Assembly (NCBI RefSeq): GCF_016802725.1
Contig: NC_052668.1
Span: forward strand, 9,798,501 to 9,862,500
Length of the DNA: 64,000 bases
Origin: Solenopsis invicta
Taxonomy: Eukaryota > Arthropoda > Insecta > Hymenoptera > Formicidae
Direction of reading: 5' to 3'
Positions 11,270 to 22,393 of this stretch are shown in pieces. A model generated the notes under the pieces. The model made no database searches and was not told the DNA's origin. It was given only the letters and a program-made list of their open reading frames with translations. The position numbers and the translations under genes are program-made. Position 1 is the stretch's first letter. Each line of letters begins with the position of its first letter.

Positions 11270-11535
11270 TGCTTAGAAAACATCGATGTCTTGTGAACAT
11301 CCAAAAGATATCGAAAGACATCTTAAAATATGTTTGTCATATAAAATATTTTTTAGATTTCTAAAGGATATCTTCAAAACATCTTTATCTGATATCTGAT
11401 GAAATAATATCTCAAAATTGTGTAAGATTATCTTTTAGATCGCTAAAAGATGTTTTTTTGAAGCTTTTCGAAAATTGCAAGATACCTCAAGATATTACAA
11501 GAAATCTCTAGAAATCTAAAAGACATCCTTTTGTT
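11270..11535. repeat. AT-rich region with recurring AGATATC/AGACATC words
   Basis: At least eight words of the type AAGATATC, AGACATC, AAAGATGT or their complements occur in about 260 bp, in both orientations. The pattern looks like a decayed inverted or tandem repeat, but no clean unit could be traced by eye. Confidence 0.35.
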
Positions 11536-11608
11536 TATGTGAGTGTTAATTTTTCAAAAATGTCAATTTTGGTGTGACGCTGCTTTTACGCACCTGTCAC
11601 ATTGGATA

Positions 11609-11975
11609 CTTGAAATAATTAAACTTTTTAAAGCGATTTACATTGTACAATTTCTTTTTAATCCAGAGAGTCAACTGTAAAACCCTACCGGTCTTTTGCT
11701 TCAAATTTAAATTAAAAAATTTGAAATTTTTTATTTATTTATTTTTTTATGATTTTGTGCAATACAATTTTTTTAACCAATTGTAATTACTCGAAAATAA
11801 AATACTTGTTATTCGAGTATTGTTTATCATCTTTATATTACTTTGAGATATATCGATTTCATATATTTTGAGCTAAAAATATGCTTTTAAAGATACGGCG
11901 TGATAGGGTTTTATAGATGCTGGTATAGCGAGAAAGATAACCAAAAATAATATGCGGTTTAGGATTAAGTCCTGA
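11609..11975 (+). repeat. dispersed repeat family R2, copy A
   Basis: Aligns in the same orientation to 54858-55250. Shared blocks include AAATAATTAAA then AGCGATTTA, GCTTGAAATTTAAATTAAAA-type sequence (here CTTCAAATTTAAATTAAAA), TGTTTATC then TTTATATT or TTTATCTT, and AGCTAAAAA followed by TACTTTTAA-like sequence. A further match (AAAGATAACCAAAAATA against AAAGGTAACTAAAAATA) extends the homology to about 11975. No coding capacity. Confidence 0.65.
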
Positions 11976-13190
11976 CAATAAATGATATAGTTTGGCTTAC
12001 GTTCTGTTTATCGCTTTATATGGTATACGCATATATATGTTTCAAAATACATTTGCTAAAAATATAACGAAATAATTTATATTTTTTACAAGTTTGTATC
12101 ACATAGTATAATATGTCACTGCACTCTCAAGGGCTACATTCAGAAATATCACACGGATGCCTAGATATCATTGTATCCTTATTTAACGTTCGAAAACAAC
12201 AAGGATAAAATAAATCTCTAATGTTTTTGAACGTAGTCCTGCTGTTATATATTGGCGACGCCAACCGCCAACTATAATTAATCAAATGCGGATATATGAG
12301 CACCCCAGTAAATAGGCGAACGCCGCAATAGGTAGGCGAATTCCAACTAATATAAAAAATGTAAAAGGGAGAATATTTTCTAATAGCGATGATGACGTAT
12401 CTTACTTGAAAAATTGACATTTTGGATTTTGCATCACGCTTTTTATTATTTATTATTTGCTCATACATATAGAAAAAGATAAGAACACTATTATTAAATA
12501 ATTCAAACCTATTCAAATTAACAATTGAGCTTATTTAGAACGCGATCGTCTCAATTATTATTGAGATTCGATAATCTCGAGTGCTCGCAAATCGCCGGCT
12601 CGTGTAAAAAGACACAATGACAAAAGCACGTTTACTTGGCGCAAGACACTACCATGTCTCTTCGTCTTTGAGTAACTTGTTAAAATCTATTCATCATACA
12701 ATGAAACATGAACTTGTACAATTTTGAAACTTACAATATTTTGCAGTAGTTTGTTTAAATTAGAATTATTTTAAAATTAGATAAAGTCATTATCAATAAT
12801 CGCCGATTATTCCTTTAGCGTTATTTTAAGAAGTGACATTATAAAATGGATGAAATTGACTTTGTGAAAAAAATAAATGTTGAATGTCGTTTTTTTTGTT
12901 GAAAACAGTTGTATTTATATAACGATATGAAAAAAATGTCTGCTAGTAATTAAAGAAGGCATTACTCTCTGTTTAAAATTTATATTCTCAGAAAAGAATA
13001 ATTAATTCTCAATGATCCTTGGGCACTTTTCATATTCACACCTGAGTTTCCGTTTTTCGAAGAAACTCACAAGTCTGTGCCACTCGGTGGGTGGAGATCC
13101 TTTCTTAATCGAAAAAGTAAACGCTCCTCTCTCATGCAAACGAAAGATAATATCCCGCAACGTTTACTAAACGTTCGAGTGGACGTCTAA
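11976..13190. other. AT-rich DNA with one unrecognised open frame
   Basis: A minus-strand frame at 12127-12516 (129 residues) contains aromatic, hydrophobic stretches but no family motif; it overlaps two AGGCGAA words at 12310-12345. I do not consider it a gene. The rest, including 12540-13190, shows no feature I can support. Confidence 0.45.
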
Positions 13191-13894
13191 ATGATTGAGA
13201 ATGCTTCCTTGTGTATCAGTCTCAACTTTCACGACGAACCTACGCCGATGCGCGCCAAACGATCTCTCCTCCTTTCGCGGAGAAGTAATTTCCACGGGCG
13301 AAAGCAGAACGTTTTATCGGAACTTTTTCGGGAAATTTCGCAGCTCCGACGACATCTTTAAAGTTCCTGCGAACGTCTGCGCCATTGCCGAGAATGTACC
13401 ACGTCGACCGAATTCATCGCGATGTTTGCAATCGTTCGACAGCCGGGAGCGAACGGGGTTCCTTCGTCCACACTCGAAGCCGCCCCTTGATTTTCTCGCA
13501 CGCTCGTAAAATCGATTGGCCGATTGGTTCACCAAGCATTTCGCTCGATCGGCTCACCGCAAAACGTGATCATATAACTGGCCAATCCATGGCGGGTATC
13601 AAGCATTCGTTCGCTTGCGCGATGCAGGGTTCAGCCTGCTTGTCTTCGATTCGTCGACAACAAATTATTGTCAAGGGCGCGCGCAATGGTTCTCCAAATG
13701 GCTTATTTGTCTTATTAGCCTTTCTCCTGACTTGATAAAAACGAGTTATAATTATCGAGCTATTTATCGAATTATCAATTTGTGCAAACTTTAAGAAACT
13801 ATTTTACCTGTTCGTTGAAGAACTTGTAAATTAGTTTAATCTATAGAAAAAGATCGCAAAATTAGTTTTTTTTTTTTTTTTTTTGGTTCCGTAA
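13191..13894. other. CpG-rich block with overlapping open frames
   Basis: Three frames (13195-13509 plus, 13385-13735 plus, 13314-13535 minus) overlap across both strands in CpG-rich DNA, which is how spurious frames arise. None has a recognisable domain. About 13740-13894 is AT-rich with a T run at 13867-13884. A regulatory role of the CpG-rich part is possible but not shown. Confidence 0.45.
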
Positions 13895-14330
13895 TGATGG
13901 AACCAAATATGAGACGTCAATTACAAAAATTTTCAAGTTGAACCGAATATTAGTTTAAGAGATGGGGGATCACAGTAGTTAGCTTATTAAAGTGTTAACT
14001 TATACGCTTTAAAGCATGAATTTTTATGTCTGTTAGATTTTTATGTTTATATTAAAATTTTGGAAATTCTGGCTGACAACAAATTTGGAATCAGATTTTC
14101 AAAATTTAAAATAACCGATTTAATATAATGAACCATTTATTTAAAAAAATGTTTTAATTTCTTTAAAAAAAATCTACGGGTTTTTTTGTGTGGTTGATTA
14201 TAAATTTGAAGTTAGATCTTCAGAAAAAAATAATTAACTTGGTATGATGGATAAAAATTTAAAAAAATTTGTATTTTTCTAAAGATCAGTACTCAATCTA
14301 CTATCAATATTCAGTTAAAGTAATTACCTG
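13895..14330 (+). repeat. satellite-like repeat units, forward copy
   Basis: Degenerate units containing GCTGACAACAAATTTGGAAT then CAGATTTTCAAAA and ACCGATTTAATAT occur near 14070, a weaker unit near 14195 (AAATTTGAAGTTAGATCTTC) and a trace near 14375. The same words occur in reverse complement at 15570-15835. At the left edge, GGAACCAAATATGAGACGTC then AAAAATTTTCAAGTTG matches the outer edge of the inverted copy. This resembles AT-rich satellite-derived dispersed repeats of insects. Confidence 0.55.
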
Positions 14331-14699
14331 ATTAAATAATTTTTGTAAAATACTCTTTTTACGATTGATATTAGGATGCTGACTAAAAATTTCAATTCAG
14401 ATTATAACAAATAAAAATAAAGATGTTTTGGCTGTATAATACGAGCTAAAAGTTATTGAAATTTATAAACTGAAGGTCTGTCTAGGTTTATTCCTTCTTT
14501 TCCTAATCATCAACAAATTTTTGGTTGTAAATGAATTTTGGCCCTGAAACTAGCTGCAAAGAAAAAAACAATGAATTTGATTTATAATGATTTTTGCAGC
14601 AAAAATTATTATATTTTGTTGCAGTTTTAAATAAATATAATAAACGAGTAATTAAATCTAAATGAATTTTTGTGCGAATGTGTATTAGAGTTTTAATAG
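14331..14699. other. AT-rich DNA, no gene seen
   Basis: AT-rich with a minus-strand frame at 14503-14751 that runs into the neighbouring MITE and has no recognisable domain. Nothing else is supported. Confidence 0.5.
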
Positions 14700-14919
14700 T
14701 AGGGGAGAATGGGGAAATTACAGACACCGAGATAAAACCAGACACTGCCATTTTGGTATTTTCGTGTGCGCAACTTCACGTCGTGAATGTTTGCTAAACA
14801 ATGAGCGTATAGAGTCCGTATACGTAATATTGCCGCGGAAGGTGACGGATTACAAGGAAATACCAAAATAGTAGTGTTCGGTTTTACCCCGGTGTCTGTA
14901 ATTCCCCCATTCTCTCCTA
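14700..14919. mobile_element. MITE, 220 bp, 67-bp inverted repeats
   Basis: Left arm 14700-14766 and right arm 14853-14919 are near-perfect inverted repeats starting TAGGGGAGAATGGGG and TAGGAGAGAATGGGG; both then carry TTACAGACACCG, TAAAACC and ATTTTGGTATTT. The middle (about 86 bp) has a few CGT-containing words and no frame. If the outermost TA at each end is the target duplication, the element is of Tc1/mariner type; this is inference because TA is also simply part of the arms. Confidence 0.85.
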
Positions 14920-15065
14920 TATGTACACATTTTGATTTAATTGGTAATTTTACTTTCCTATTAAATTTGCAAATAAGTGCAAAACGCGATTTTAGAATGA
15001 ACAAAATTAAATAAACAAAAAATTTAAAAACTTAGAACAATTCAATTAGTTCAGGACTTTCAAAA
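14920..15065. other. AT-rich spacer between two MITEs
   Basis: No feature seen. The minus-strand frame at 14693-15004 is largely the MITE read through in translation. Confidence 0.5.
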
Positions 15066-15250
15066 TTTAAACAATTAGAAGTTGGGAATGAGGCTAATGA
15101 GAGTTAGGATGACTCCAAAGTGAGTTGAAGCATTCGTTTTTATAATTTAGAAGGAATAAATATTTTGTGTATAATATCAATATTTGTGATTGCGCACTTA
15201 TACATGCGTTGACTCTCATTAGCCTCATTTCCAATTTCTAATTGTTTAAA
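15066..15250. mobile_element. MITE, 185 bp, 39-bp inverted repeats
   Basis: Left arm 15066-15104 begins TTTAAACAATTAGAAGTTGG and continues GGCTAATGAGAGT; right arm 15212-15250 is its complement with about two mismatches. The 107-bp centre is AT-rich and non-coding. No target duplication could be assigned with certainty. The ends differ from those of the neighbouring MITE, so it is a separate family. Confidence 0.85.
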
Positions 15251-15569
15251 TAACCTAAACCAATAAGTGATTTGTTCTCAAATTTTACACAACTCGATAC
15301 TCAAACGTAATACTAGAATATTTTATTAAATTTTTGTTTTTGATAATATTTTGAGACACAACGTACATCCTTAATATTGTCGTTGCTGTCGGCAGATCGC
15401 CGCTAAACTAGAGCGTAGGCCCTGGGGGAGGGGATGGTTTTTAATTTTTGTCCACTCTATACTGACAATGAGTCACTTTATTCTGCAGGTCTGAGTTATG
15501 TTAGATTTATAATTGGCGATTGGACATACTCGTATATATTTTTCATAGAAATTAAAAGAATTTTTTAAT
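15251..15569. other. AT-rich DNA with a GC-rich island
   Basis: About 15380-15440 contains an isolated GC-rich segment with GCGTAGGCCCTGGGGGAGGG in AT-rich surroundings. It looks out of place, perhaps part of an unidentified repeat. No gene. Confidence 0.4.
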
Positions 15570-15835
15570 GTATGATCCCACCACATATTAAATCGGTCAT
15601 TATGATTTTTGAAAATCTGATTTTAAATTTGTCAGCAATCAGCAAAATTACTGAGTACGAAGTTTTAAATTTTAAAAAATCGGACAGATATAAAAATATA
15701 AAAATTCGTGCTTTAAAACGTACGAGCTGAGGCTGTAATGAACTACTGTTATCCTCCATATCTATTAAACCAATAGTTGGCTCAACTTGAAAATTTTTGG
15801 TAAATAATGTCCCACCATAAAATATCATTTGGCAC
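15570..15835 (-). repeat. satellite-like repeat units, inverted copy
   Basis: In reverse complement this carries GCTGACAAATTTAAAATCAG then TTTTCAAAAATC and GACCGATTTAATATG, matching the forward units at 13895-14330, and GTCCCACCATAAAA with CAACTTGAAAATTTTTG, matching the left edge of that region. The 87-residue minus-strand frame here is only a translation of the repeat. Confidence 0.55.
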
Positions 15836-16609
15836 GCAATTTACTTCAAAAATCGTGGCATTAAAAACAAGCTATTTTTATGATCACTTTTCAGCTGTTT
15901 TGTTGTTACAACATGTCGTTTATTAAGAAAGTTCAAAAGTAATTTTTTATATAAATTATTTTACATTTCTAGTAATCTTATTACAATCTTTTTAGATTAA
16001 ACATCGACGAGATATGCGGATTCTATTATCGATCGTGTATAACTTTCATAAATGACGATGAATAAGAATGAGTTTTGTTGCGAATCTTTGAGACGTGATA
16101 GCACACGATAACGAACAGTAATGCCGCTTCGAGGCACGCATTTATATGAGCGCAGATCCAAGCTTGCTTGGGAATAAGAGGGACGTCCGATGTGTCCCGC
16201 GTGACGACTAATGCGTCTCGCAGCAGGAATCTCGATCGGTATGTCTTCATCCTTCTTCGCGGCAGGTGCGAGATTTGCGACGGAGAAACAGTCGGAGCAC
16301 ACGACAAAATAAAAATGAAACCACAGACGATAAAGAGAAGAGAGATTTTACATGAAGACTCCAATTAAGAGTAAAATGTTCTAAAATATAGACAATTTTC
16401 TTAAATGTGTGTTATTTAGGAGAGAACAGCGACAATTTCAGAGAAAGAATTTACATTGAGAGAATTCGTTATTAAAATAATAAAATATAAACGAAAAACT
16501 GTCATAGCTAGATCTCACAATTAGTATTGATTTTATATATCTTTTTGATTTCACGAAATTGCGCGGGAAATAATTTTTTGGTCCTAAAACACAGTTAAAA
16601 GTTACACAG
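15836..16609. other. no gene recognised
   Basis: 15836-16020 is AT-rich. About 16020-16370 is more balanced and has overlapping frames on both strands (15997-16302 and 16026-16364 minus, 16168-16368 plus) without any recognisable domain. 16371-16609 is AT-rich. Confidence 0.5.
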
Positions 16610-17765
16610 TTATTTTAACAATTAATGTTAACGTACGTTTCGATCTTTTTCAGGTCTTCTTCGACGAAGCGAACAATACAGGAGTTCATACAGCATTATA
16701 ATTCTTCTACCGCTTGTGATTTATTGCCTGATCCGCATTAAACAAGTCAACTCCCAATCGACAGGTCGCTGGAATTTACAATTCACAAACTCGTGAACAC
16801 TCGAACAAACGTGTATTTTAAATGTTAACTAAAATAATCAAACAGGGAACCCATATTCACTCTGATGCAGAACAAGAAAAGAAGCACTTCCAAATTTTAA
16901 TCTACAAATCAAAGCAGTTAGAAGTTGACAATTAACAGATAAATTTAAATAATCAAACGTTCAATTTACAAATACGATTATATTCATCGATTGTCAGAAA
17001 TGGAATGCTAATAACGTGAGACCATTTCGCAAACTGTCATCATATATTTAAATGGTGAATGCATATTGTATCTAAACAAATGTTGTCGAAAAGGAAACCA
17101 AGTATGTTCTAACATTTACTTTTGAAATTATTGATCACAGCGGAATACGCAATATGTAAAAGTTCCATGTCACATTGTAGATTGAGGCTTTTCTTTGAAA
17201 GTATAATGTACAACATTACCAATATGAGTCTTTTATTAAGAATTCTTTCGGTGTCTAATACTTTGACATGAGGTACAATGGACTGCAGTCTGCGTGCCAC
17301 AGGCGGATCTTTAACTGTGAGAACCGCCCTTTCAGTTCTATTATTATTAATATTAATACTTCGACATTCTTTCAATCGAAAGCGAACGTTTGATTATTTA
17401 TTTTGTCTGTTAATTGTTTTATGTAAATTTATCTGTTAATTCAATCAATATAACTGATCCGATTGTAGATTAAAAGGAAGCGCATTTTTTCGTGTTTTGC
17501 ATTAGAGTAAATGTGAATTTTCTTTTTGATTATTGAATTTGTCTTAGTTAACTATTAAAATATATGTACTTTTAAACGTTTACGAGATTTAATGAATTGT
17601 AAATTTCTGTAATCTGTCAATTGGAAATGGCTTGTTTTATGTGGAGCAAGGAATAAGTCACAAATGGTAGAAGAATTATTGATGCTACATGGATTTCTAT
17701 ATTCTTTGCTGAAGAGAATCTGAAGGAGATCGAAACGTCTGTCGTATTAAGATTGATTGAATAAG
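16610..17765. mobile_element. 1.1-kb foldback element with about 350-bp arms
   Basis: The left arm (about 16610-16990) and right arm (about 17370-17765) are diverged inverted repeats. Matching blocks in reverse complement include GATCGAAACGT at the outer ends, TAATTCTTCTACC, TTTACAATTCA, ATCTACAA, AACAGATAAATTTA and AATAATCAAACGTTC at the inner ends. The 380-bp core holds an 88-residue minus-strand frame (17109-17375) that I cannot identify. The outer end of the right arm folds as a hammerhead ribozyme; the corresponding part of the left arm is degraded. Penelope-like elements are known to have terminal repeats that can lie in inverted orientation and to carry hammerheads, so an inverted pair of PLE terminal repeats is the best explanation. 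A foldback DNA transposon is the alternative. Confidence 0.7.
17703..17752 (+). ncRNA. hammerhead-ribozyme-like motif
   Basis: All conserved parts of a type I hammerhead can be placed. Stem I pairs TCTTTG (17703-17708) with TTAAGA (17747-17752), with one mismatch and one wobble. The core CTGAAGA (17709-17715) fits CUGANGA. Stem II pairs GA-TCT with AGATC, with one bulged A, around loop GAAGG. GAAA (17732-17735) follows. Stem III is closed by the last A and CG pairing with CGT around TCTGT. The predicted cleavage site is after A17746. The weak stem I and small stem III are features of minimal retroelement hammerheads. No activity is shown; chance is reduced by its position at the end of a repeat arm. 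Confidence 0.45.
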
Positions 17766-18370
17766 ATAGAGAAGTTGTAATATCCACAGTAGCTATAACA
17801 TCCTCTTCTCCTCTAATATTCGCAAACAGAATCTGCGTCTATTTGACTCTTAGTTGTCATAATTTCTAATCTTTTAGTTTGGAAATTTCAAGAGATGGAT
17901 TCTATAATAGATTATTATTTGTTAATCATTTTCTAGTACTAATGGATTGTTATTAGTTAAAATACTGAATAGTCCATTTATTGTCCATGTTTTGTTCAGT
18001 AAATGGCTACAGATTTTGAGCACCTTTTGTGTGCAGTAACTGCAGGCTAAAGGATTTCATCTTTGGGATCCAAAATAGTTCATTTCACAGTTAGAGTCTC
18101 CGCACATTCATAAGACACATTACAATATAGTTACGTTATATATTTACGCAACTGATTGCTCTGTGTGTTGCTTTAAGTTTATTTATAAATAGATTTAAGT
18201 TTATAGTTTATACTTAACGTAACGTAATATCTTATGAATGTTTTTATGCGAAAGCTTTTACTAGAAGTTAATATAATTGTGTAGTAATTGTTCTCAAAAA
18301 AAATGCAATGAAATTTCTACCAGAGAACTTGTGCGCGAATATTGCAGAAGAACATTGAAAGAGGCGAAGA
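17766..18370. other. AT-rich DNA, no gene seen
   Basis: AT-rich without long frames. Nothing I can support. Confidence 0.55.
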
Positions 18371-18934
18371 TATGAGGTGGGCAAGCGGTGCGGCATCAAA
18401 GATGAAGTTCACAGAGGAGTAGCACGATCGAGTCGTTGGTACCATGCATCATCGACCTGGACAGCTCGCTGCCCTCTCCTCGGCCTCCTCTCCACCGTGT
18501 TCCGCTCCATTTCGTTCCTCCCCGTACCTTCTTCAGTTGGCTTCTTACCTTCGAGATCGTCCTATCGCGAATATCTACCTATCTGCTCAGCTTAACCTCT
18601 TCCAGCCCTCGGCAGCTCGCAGCAAAAAGAATAAGAACTGCGAAGTGGCCGCTCCATGAGATCATTCGGGATCTATCGATCGATCGCACGGCTTTCTCGT
18701 TGATAGGCAGATATATATATTTGTTCTAAATAATAAGTCGCAATAACCTTAACTCTTTTACTACCTTACAACTATCATTATGGAAGAAAAACTCACTGAT
18801 TGCTATTAAAAATTGCTATTTCACGTAAAAGATAATCGTAGATGTGTCGGGATGAGCACTAAACGTCGCTCATTTTGAATTCATAATTTGCCCACCTATA
18901 TTCGTAAATATCACAAAAATTTTTGTTTCAATTT
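18371..18934. other. balanced-GC stretch, no gene recognised
   Basis: 18377-18729 has three overlapping plus-strand frames (72, 97, 71 residues) in different registers over the same CT-rich DNA, with no recognisable domain. 18680-18934 is AT-rich. Confidence 0.5.
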
Positions 18935-19204
18935 AAACTAACGAGAAACGGCAATATCAATTAAAAGCAGTTCTTGTGTTCTAGTGCTCAACATTTTTGT
19001 TGGCGAATTTACAAACATTTATATACAAGATTCGTCAAACTGCGCGCCCAATTGTTTTTCAGAATTTAAAACGCAGATTTTTAAGTAGAACCCCGAATGT
19101 AATATCACGAGATTACATTGCTAATCGATTAAATTATTTGTTTTATTATTTTTTATTATTACTTTAATTATTTTTTTGCCGGTATTGCCGTTTCTCGTTA
19201 GTTT
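18935..19204. mobile_element. MITE, 270 bp, family R3
   Basis: A perfect 22-bp inverted repeat bounds it: 18935-18956 (begins AAACTAACGAGAAACGG) and 19183-19204 in reverse complement. The interior contains AAACTGCGCGCCC, TTTAAAACGCAG and TATCACGAGATTACATTGCT. Related interiors occur at 54590-54790 (minus) and 57838-57965 (plus), so this is a multi-copy family. It has no coding capacity and is likely mobilised in trans. Confidence 0.8.
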
Positions 19205-20302
19205 CATTTGTTGTTACACATTCCGGGCGTATTAGAACCTTTTGTCGTTGGCAACACGTTGCAACGTATATGTTGAATGTAATTTCTACGAAAGTAATTG
19301 CGCGATCGACAATTATGAATTTTGCGATAAACTGAAATATTTGCGCTTTGCGTTTGAATAACACGTACAAATCGTTCTTGACATCGATGACGCTTGCTGG
19401 TACCGATTACCAGAGAATTTAACATCTAGCAAAATGTACTGCGCGTTCCGCCTCTCTGCCCTTATCTACCCGAAGGTCCGTGGTTTCGTCCTGCTTTCAC
19501 CACGAGAATGCCGACGATAAACGGCGATCGTTTCACTCAGCCTGGCTGAATAAACCTAGGCACAACCTAGGTACAACCCTTTCCTCTTGGATAAGATCGC
19601 GGCACGGCCCCGAGTGGACGACGGAGTTAAAGGATAATTTAGTAATTACAGCCAGATGCTCGCCCCTCGGGCAATCTCCCCACCATTCCTACGTCCGTAA
19701 TCGCACTCTTTTGAGACGCGTGGTATAACGTATTTATTATTCCGCGATTATCTCAAAAATTGATGCGACGCGTACTTCGTTCAACCGTGTCAAAGATTTT
19801 GCGAAGCTGACAGAGCGAGCAGCTAAATCTTGTTCATCTCGATCTTTTTTTTGGAGCTTCAATCGCCAATGCGAAACATTCATCAACTTGCTCGTGCGAG
19901 TTTCCGTCACTCTCTCTCTCTGATTGCTCCGTTATTCTTATGGAACATGTCAATAATACATTTTGTGTGTGCGTGCGTTTACGCTGGTGTTCGCGCATCG
20001 TATGTGCAGATGTCGCCTGTACGTGTACGCGACCAAAGACGATTTTACGCGCCATGAAGATCGTGCGAGTTTACTGCACGAGTGCCTCTTTGTCCGGTGC
20101 ACGCGGACGCGCTCCTTCACTCGTGTGCACGTGAATTTACGTCTTGCGTCTTGCTCGCACGTTTCATCCGCATCCTTGGCCGACCGTAGATGCATCGTCT
20201 TGTACGTCTCGATCGGAATCTTCTTTCACTCTCGCGCTTCCATCCCTTTAGATCGTTCCTCTTTTCCTCCTTCTCCACCTCCTCCTCGTCGTACTTCCCC
20301 CT

Positions 20303-20310
<8 letters not shown>
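19205..20310. other. mixed DNA, no gene recognised
   Basis: Overlapping frames on both strands (for example 19480-19728 plus, 19963-20529 plus, 19950-20195 minus). The region around 19990-20170 is rich in CGTGCG/TGCACG words. The 188-residue frame at 19963-20529 includes the CT microsatellite (LSLSLS) and is not convincing. No splice-bounded exon with a known domain is visible. Confidence 0.5.

Positions 20311-20359
<49 letters not shown>
20311..20359. repeat. (CT)n microsatellite
   Basis: About 24 CT dinucleotides with one T insertion at the edge, inside a longer pyrimidine-rich tract (about 20235-20370). Confidence 0.95.
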
Positions 20360-20367
<8 letters not shown>

Positions 20368-22393
20368 CTTCGTTCTTACACTCTAGCAGCCTTAATAAAC
20401 GCTGGATACAACTCAATCGTCGGTCACGATCCTCAAGCGGCTCTCACACCGAGAACATGTCTCGCTTCTAGCATGACAAATTGTATATCTTTGCCACTGA
20501 CAAAGTCCACTTTAATTACTCATCATTGATTATTAATCTTTTTAAAAATGTATAAAATGCGTGCCTTTGAGAACGATATCTCATTGATGATAACTAAATA
20601 ATTATTAATCTTAAAGGGAGGAGATCCCAAATCCTTTGTGATCTTTCATAAATTCGGAATGGCGATAGAAGTCATCGACCGGTGAAGATCTAGACGAAAC
20701 GATGACGAAGGTGAAGAAAAGGGAACATGGAATGAGTCGAGGAGAGACGCGGTCTGGCTGGCATTAGCATTAGCGCGAGTTTCCAAGGACATTAATCAGG
20801 ATTAAACGGTGCAGTCACCGCGGCACCTGACGACCGAAAACGTTCTGCTATTTTTTTGAACGCGCCTGCTATTTAATTTTCACCGCCCACTTTCTTCGCG
20901 CTACCGACCGTTCATTAGTCACTCAACTTGTACTCGGCATCTCGTTTTCAGCCGCTTTTGTCGCTCAGACATCCGACTGACGAAAGGGTTAGAAAATCAC
21001 TGCACGTCGCTTCAATGAAACTCGGTTAAAGGAAGAGAATGCGTGAGGATCGTTGCTTGCCTTTAGGCCACTGCAGATGCGAAAATAAACGTCGGGAATT
21101 TCCAGTGAAGCTTCTCAACCCTCGGCTCAATTCCTCGGCTATAAATTAAAAAGCGCAGCAATATATCTTTACGATTAATTTAGTTAACAATTAAAGCTCA
21201 CGCGCTGCGATCGTCACTATAATACAATCAGTTCTCTATAGAAGAAATGTTTCTTTTATCGCAGGAGGTTATCGGTCGCCCTCAACATTAGCCATTAAAA
21301 TGATTGGCCCGCCAATAATCGAGTCGGCTCAGCTACTGAGTCCGCGTTCCGCCTCGTTATGAGTCGAAAGTTGTCTCGATGACACGCCGCACGTTAAGCT
21401 TTATCTATATATCTTCCATTTCAGCTTATATAAAAATTCGAAAGAAATAAATAAAAATAAATCGCATTAAAATGCTAGAAGCATGGCACATTCAGATAAA
21501 TGATAGATATACTGCAATTAATATTTCTAACCGATTTTTGTTCTGCTTTGCACCTACTCAGGTATACAGTTAACGAATAAACTGCGATATTTTCAATAAT
21601 ACAACAAGAAATTTTAATTTAGAAATTCTTGGAAATGCAAGAAATCGAATGCACGTATAGGAAAAGAAAATGTTCATCGTCTTAGGTGATGCGCGACGGT
21701 CGCGGAGTTATCGCGAAGTCGGCTTAGCCGGAGTGAATTCAATGAAGGCACTGTTGGCGCACGAGTTCATTGATATCGCTCAATTAATAAATTTAAATAA
21801 CTCAACGTAATTCCGCGGAGTCTCGTCTACCGCAGAATTGAGCTTTTAGATGCTGTGCAGCGCCGATGAGATGCATGCGCGTATGTGTCGCTCGTCCTCT
21901 TTCTTCCATTATTCCAATTGGAAGTCTTGGAACGCAACGGACACTTATACTTTCGCATGCAAGTTATTGCACTCGACTGATCGTATAACCGCATCGACGA
22001 TCATAACTCCGTATCGCTCAGCAGAAAGAGCGGAAATGTTTACGTTACGTTACGTTTCGGCGGAATCAGACAATACTCGCATGTTTTCCTTAAATTAAAG
22101 ATCCGCCACGGTTTCTTGTGATAAATCATCATGCCCGTGACATTCTTAAGAATAATCGTGCGATAAGCGATTTTTAAAATTGAAAGAAAATCTACGTTTT
22201 TAAAATAATAACTTCGAGATTAGAGGTAGAACCATGTATCGCTGAGCATTACAATACTCGTTAGTGCAACAAAGTTTATGAAGGGTAGGTGCAAACAGGT
22301 CCATTAGATTCAATGGCGGGACATTCTTTTCGCGCGCGTTCGCAGCTGATGTAAATCGCCCTTAATGGGCCGCGTTAATTGAAGCTGCAGTCC
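20360..22393. other. balanced-GC DNA, candidate regulatory region
   Basis: About 20660-21370 contains many ATTA/TAAT words in a CpG-containing context (ATTAGCATTAGCG, CATTAATCAGGATTAAA near 20790-20805, CCATTAAAATGATTGG near 21290), the look of conserved insect non-coding DNA with homeodomain-type sites. TAAT words are common by chance, so this is only a suggestion. 21850-22098 has an 82-residue plus-strand frame without a recognised domain. Confidence 0.3.

Noticed and set aside
19963..20529. 188-residue plus-strand frame
   Set aside because: Crosses the (CT)n repeat and overlaps frames on both strands; no recognisable domain.
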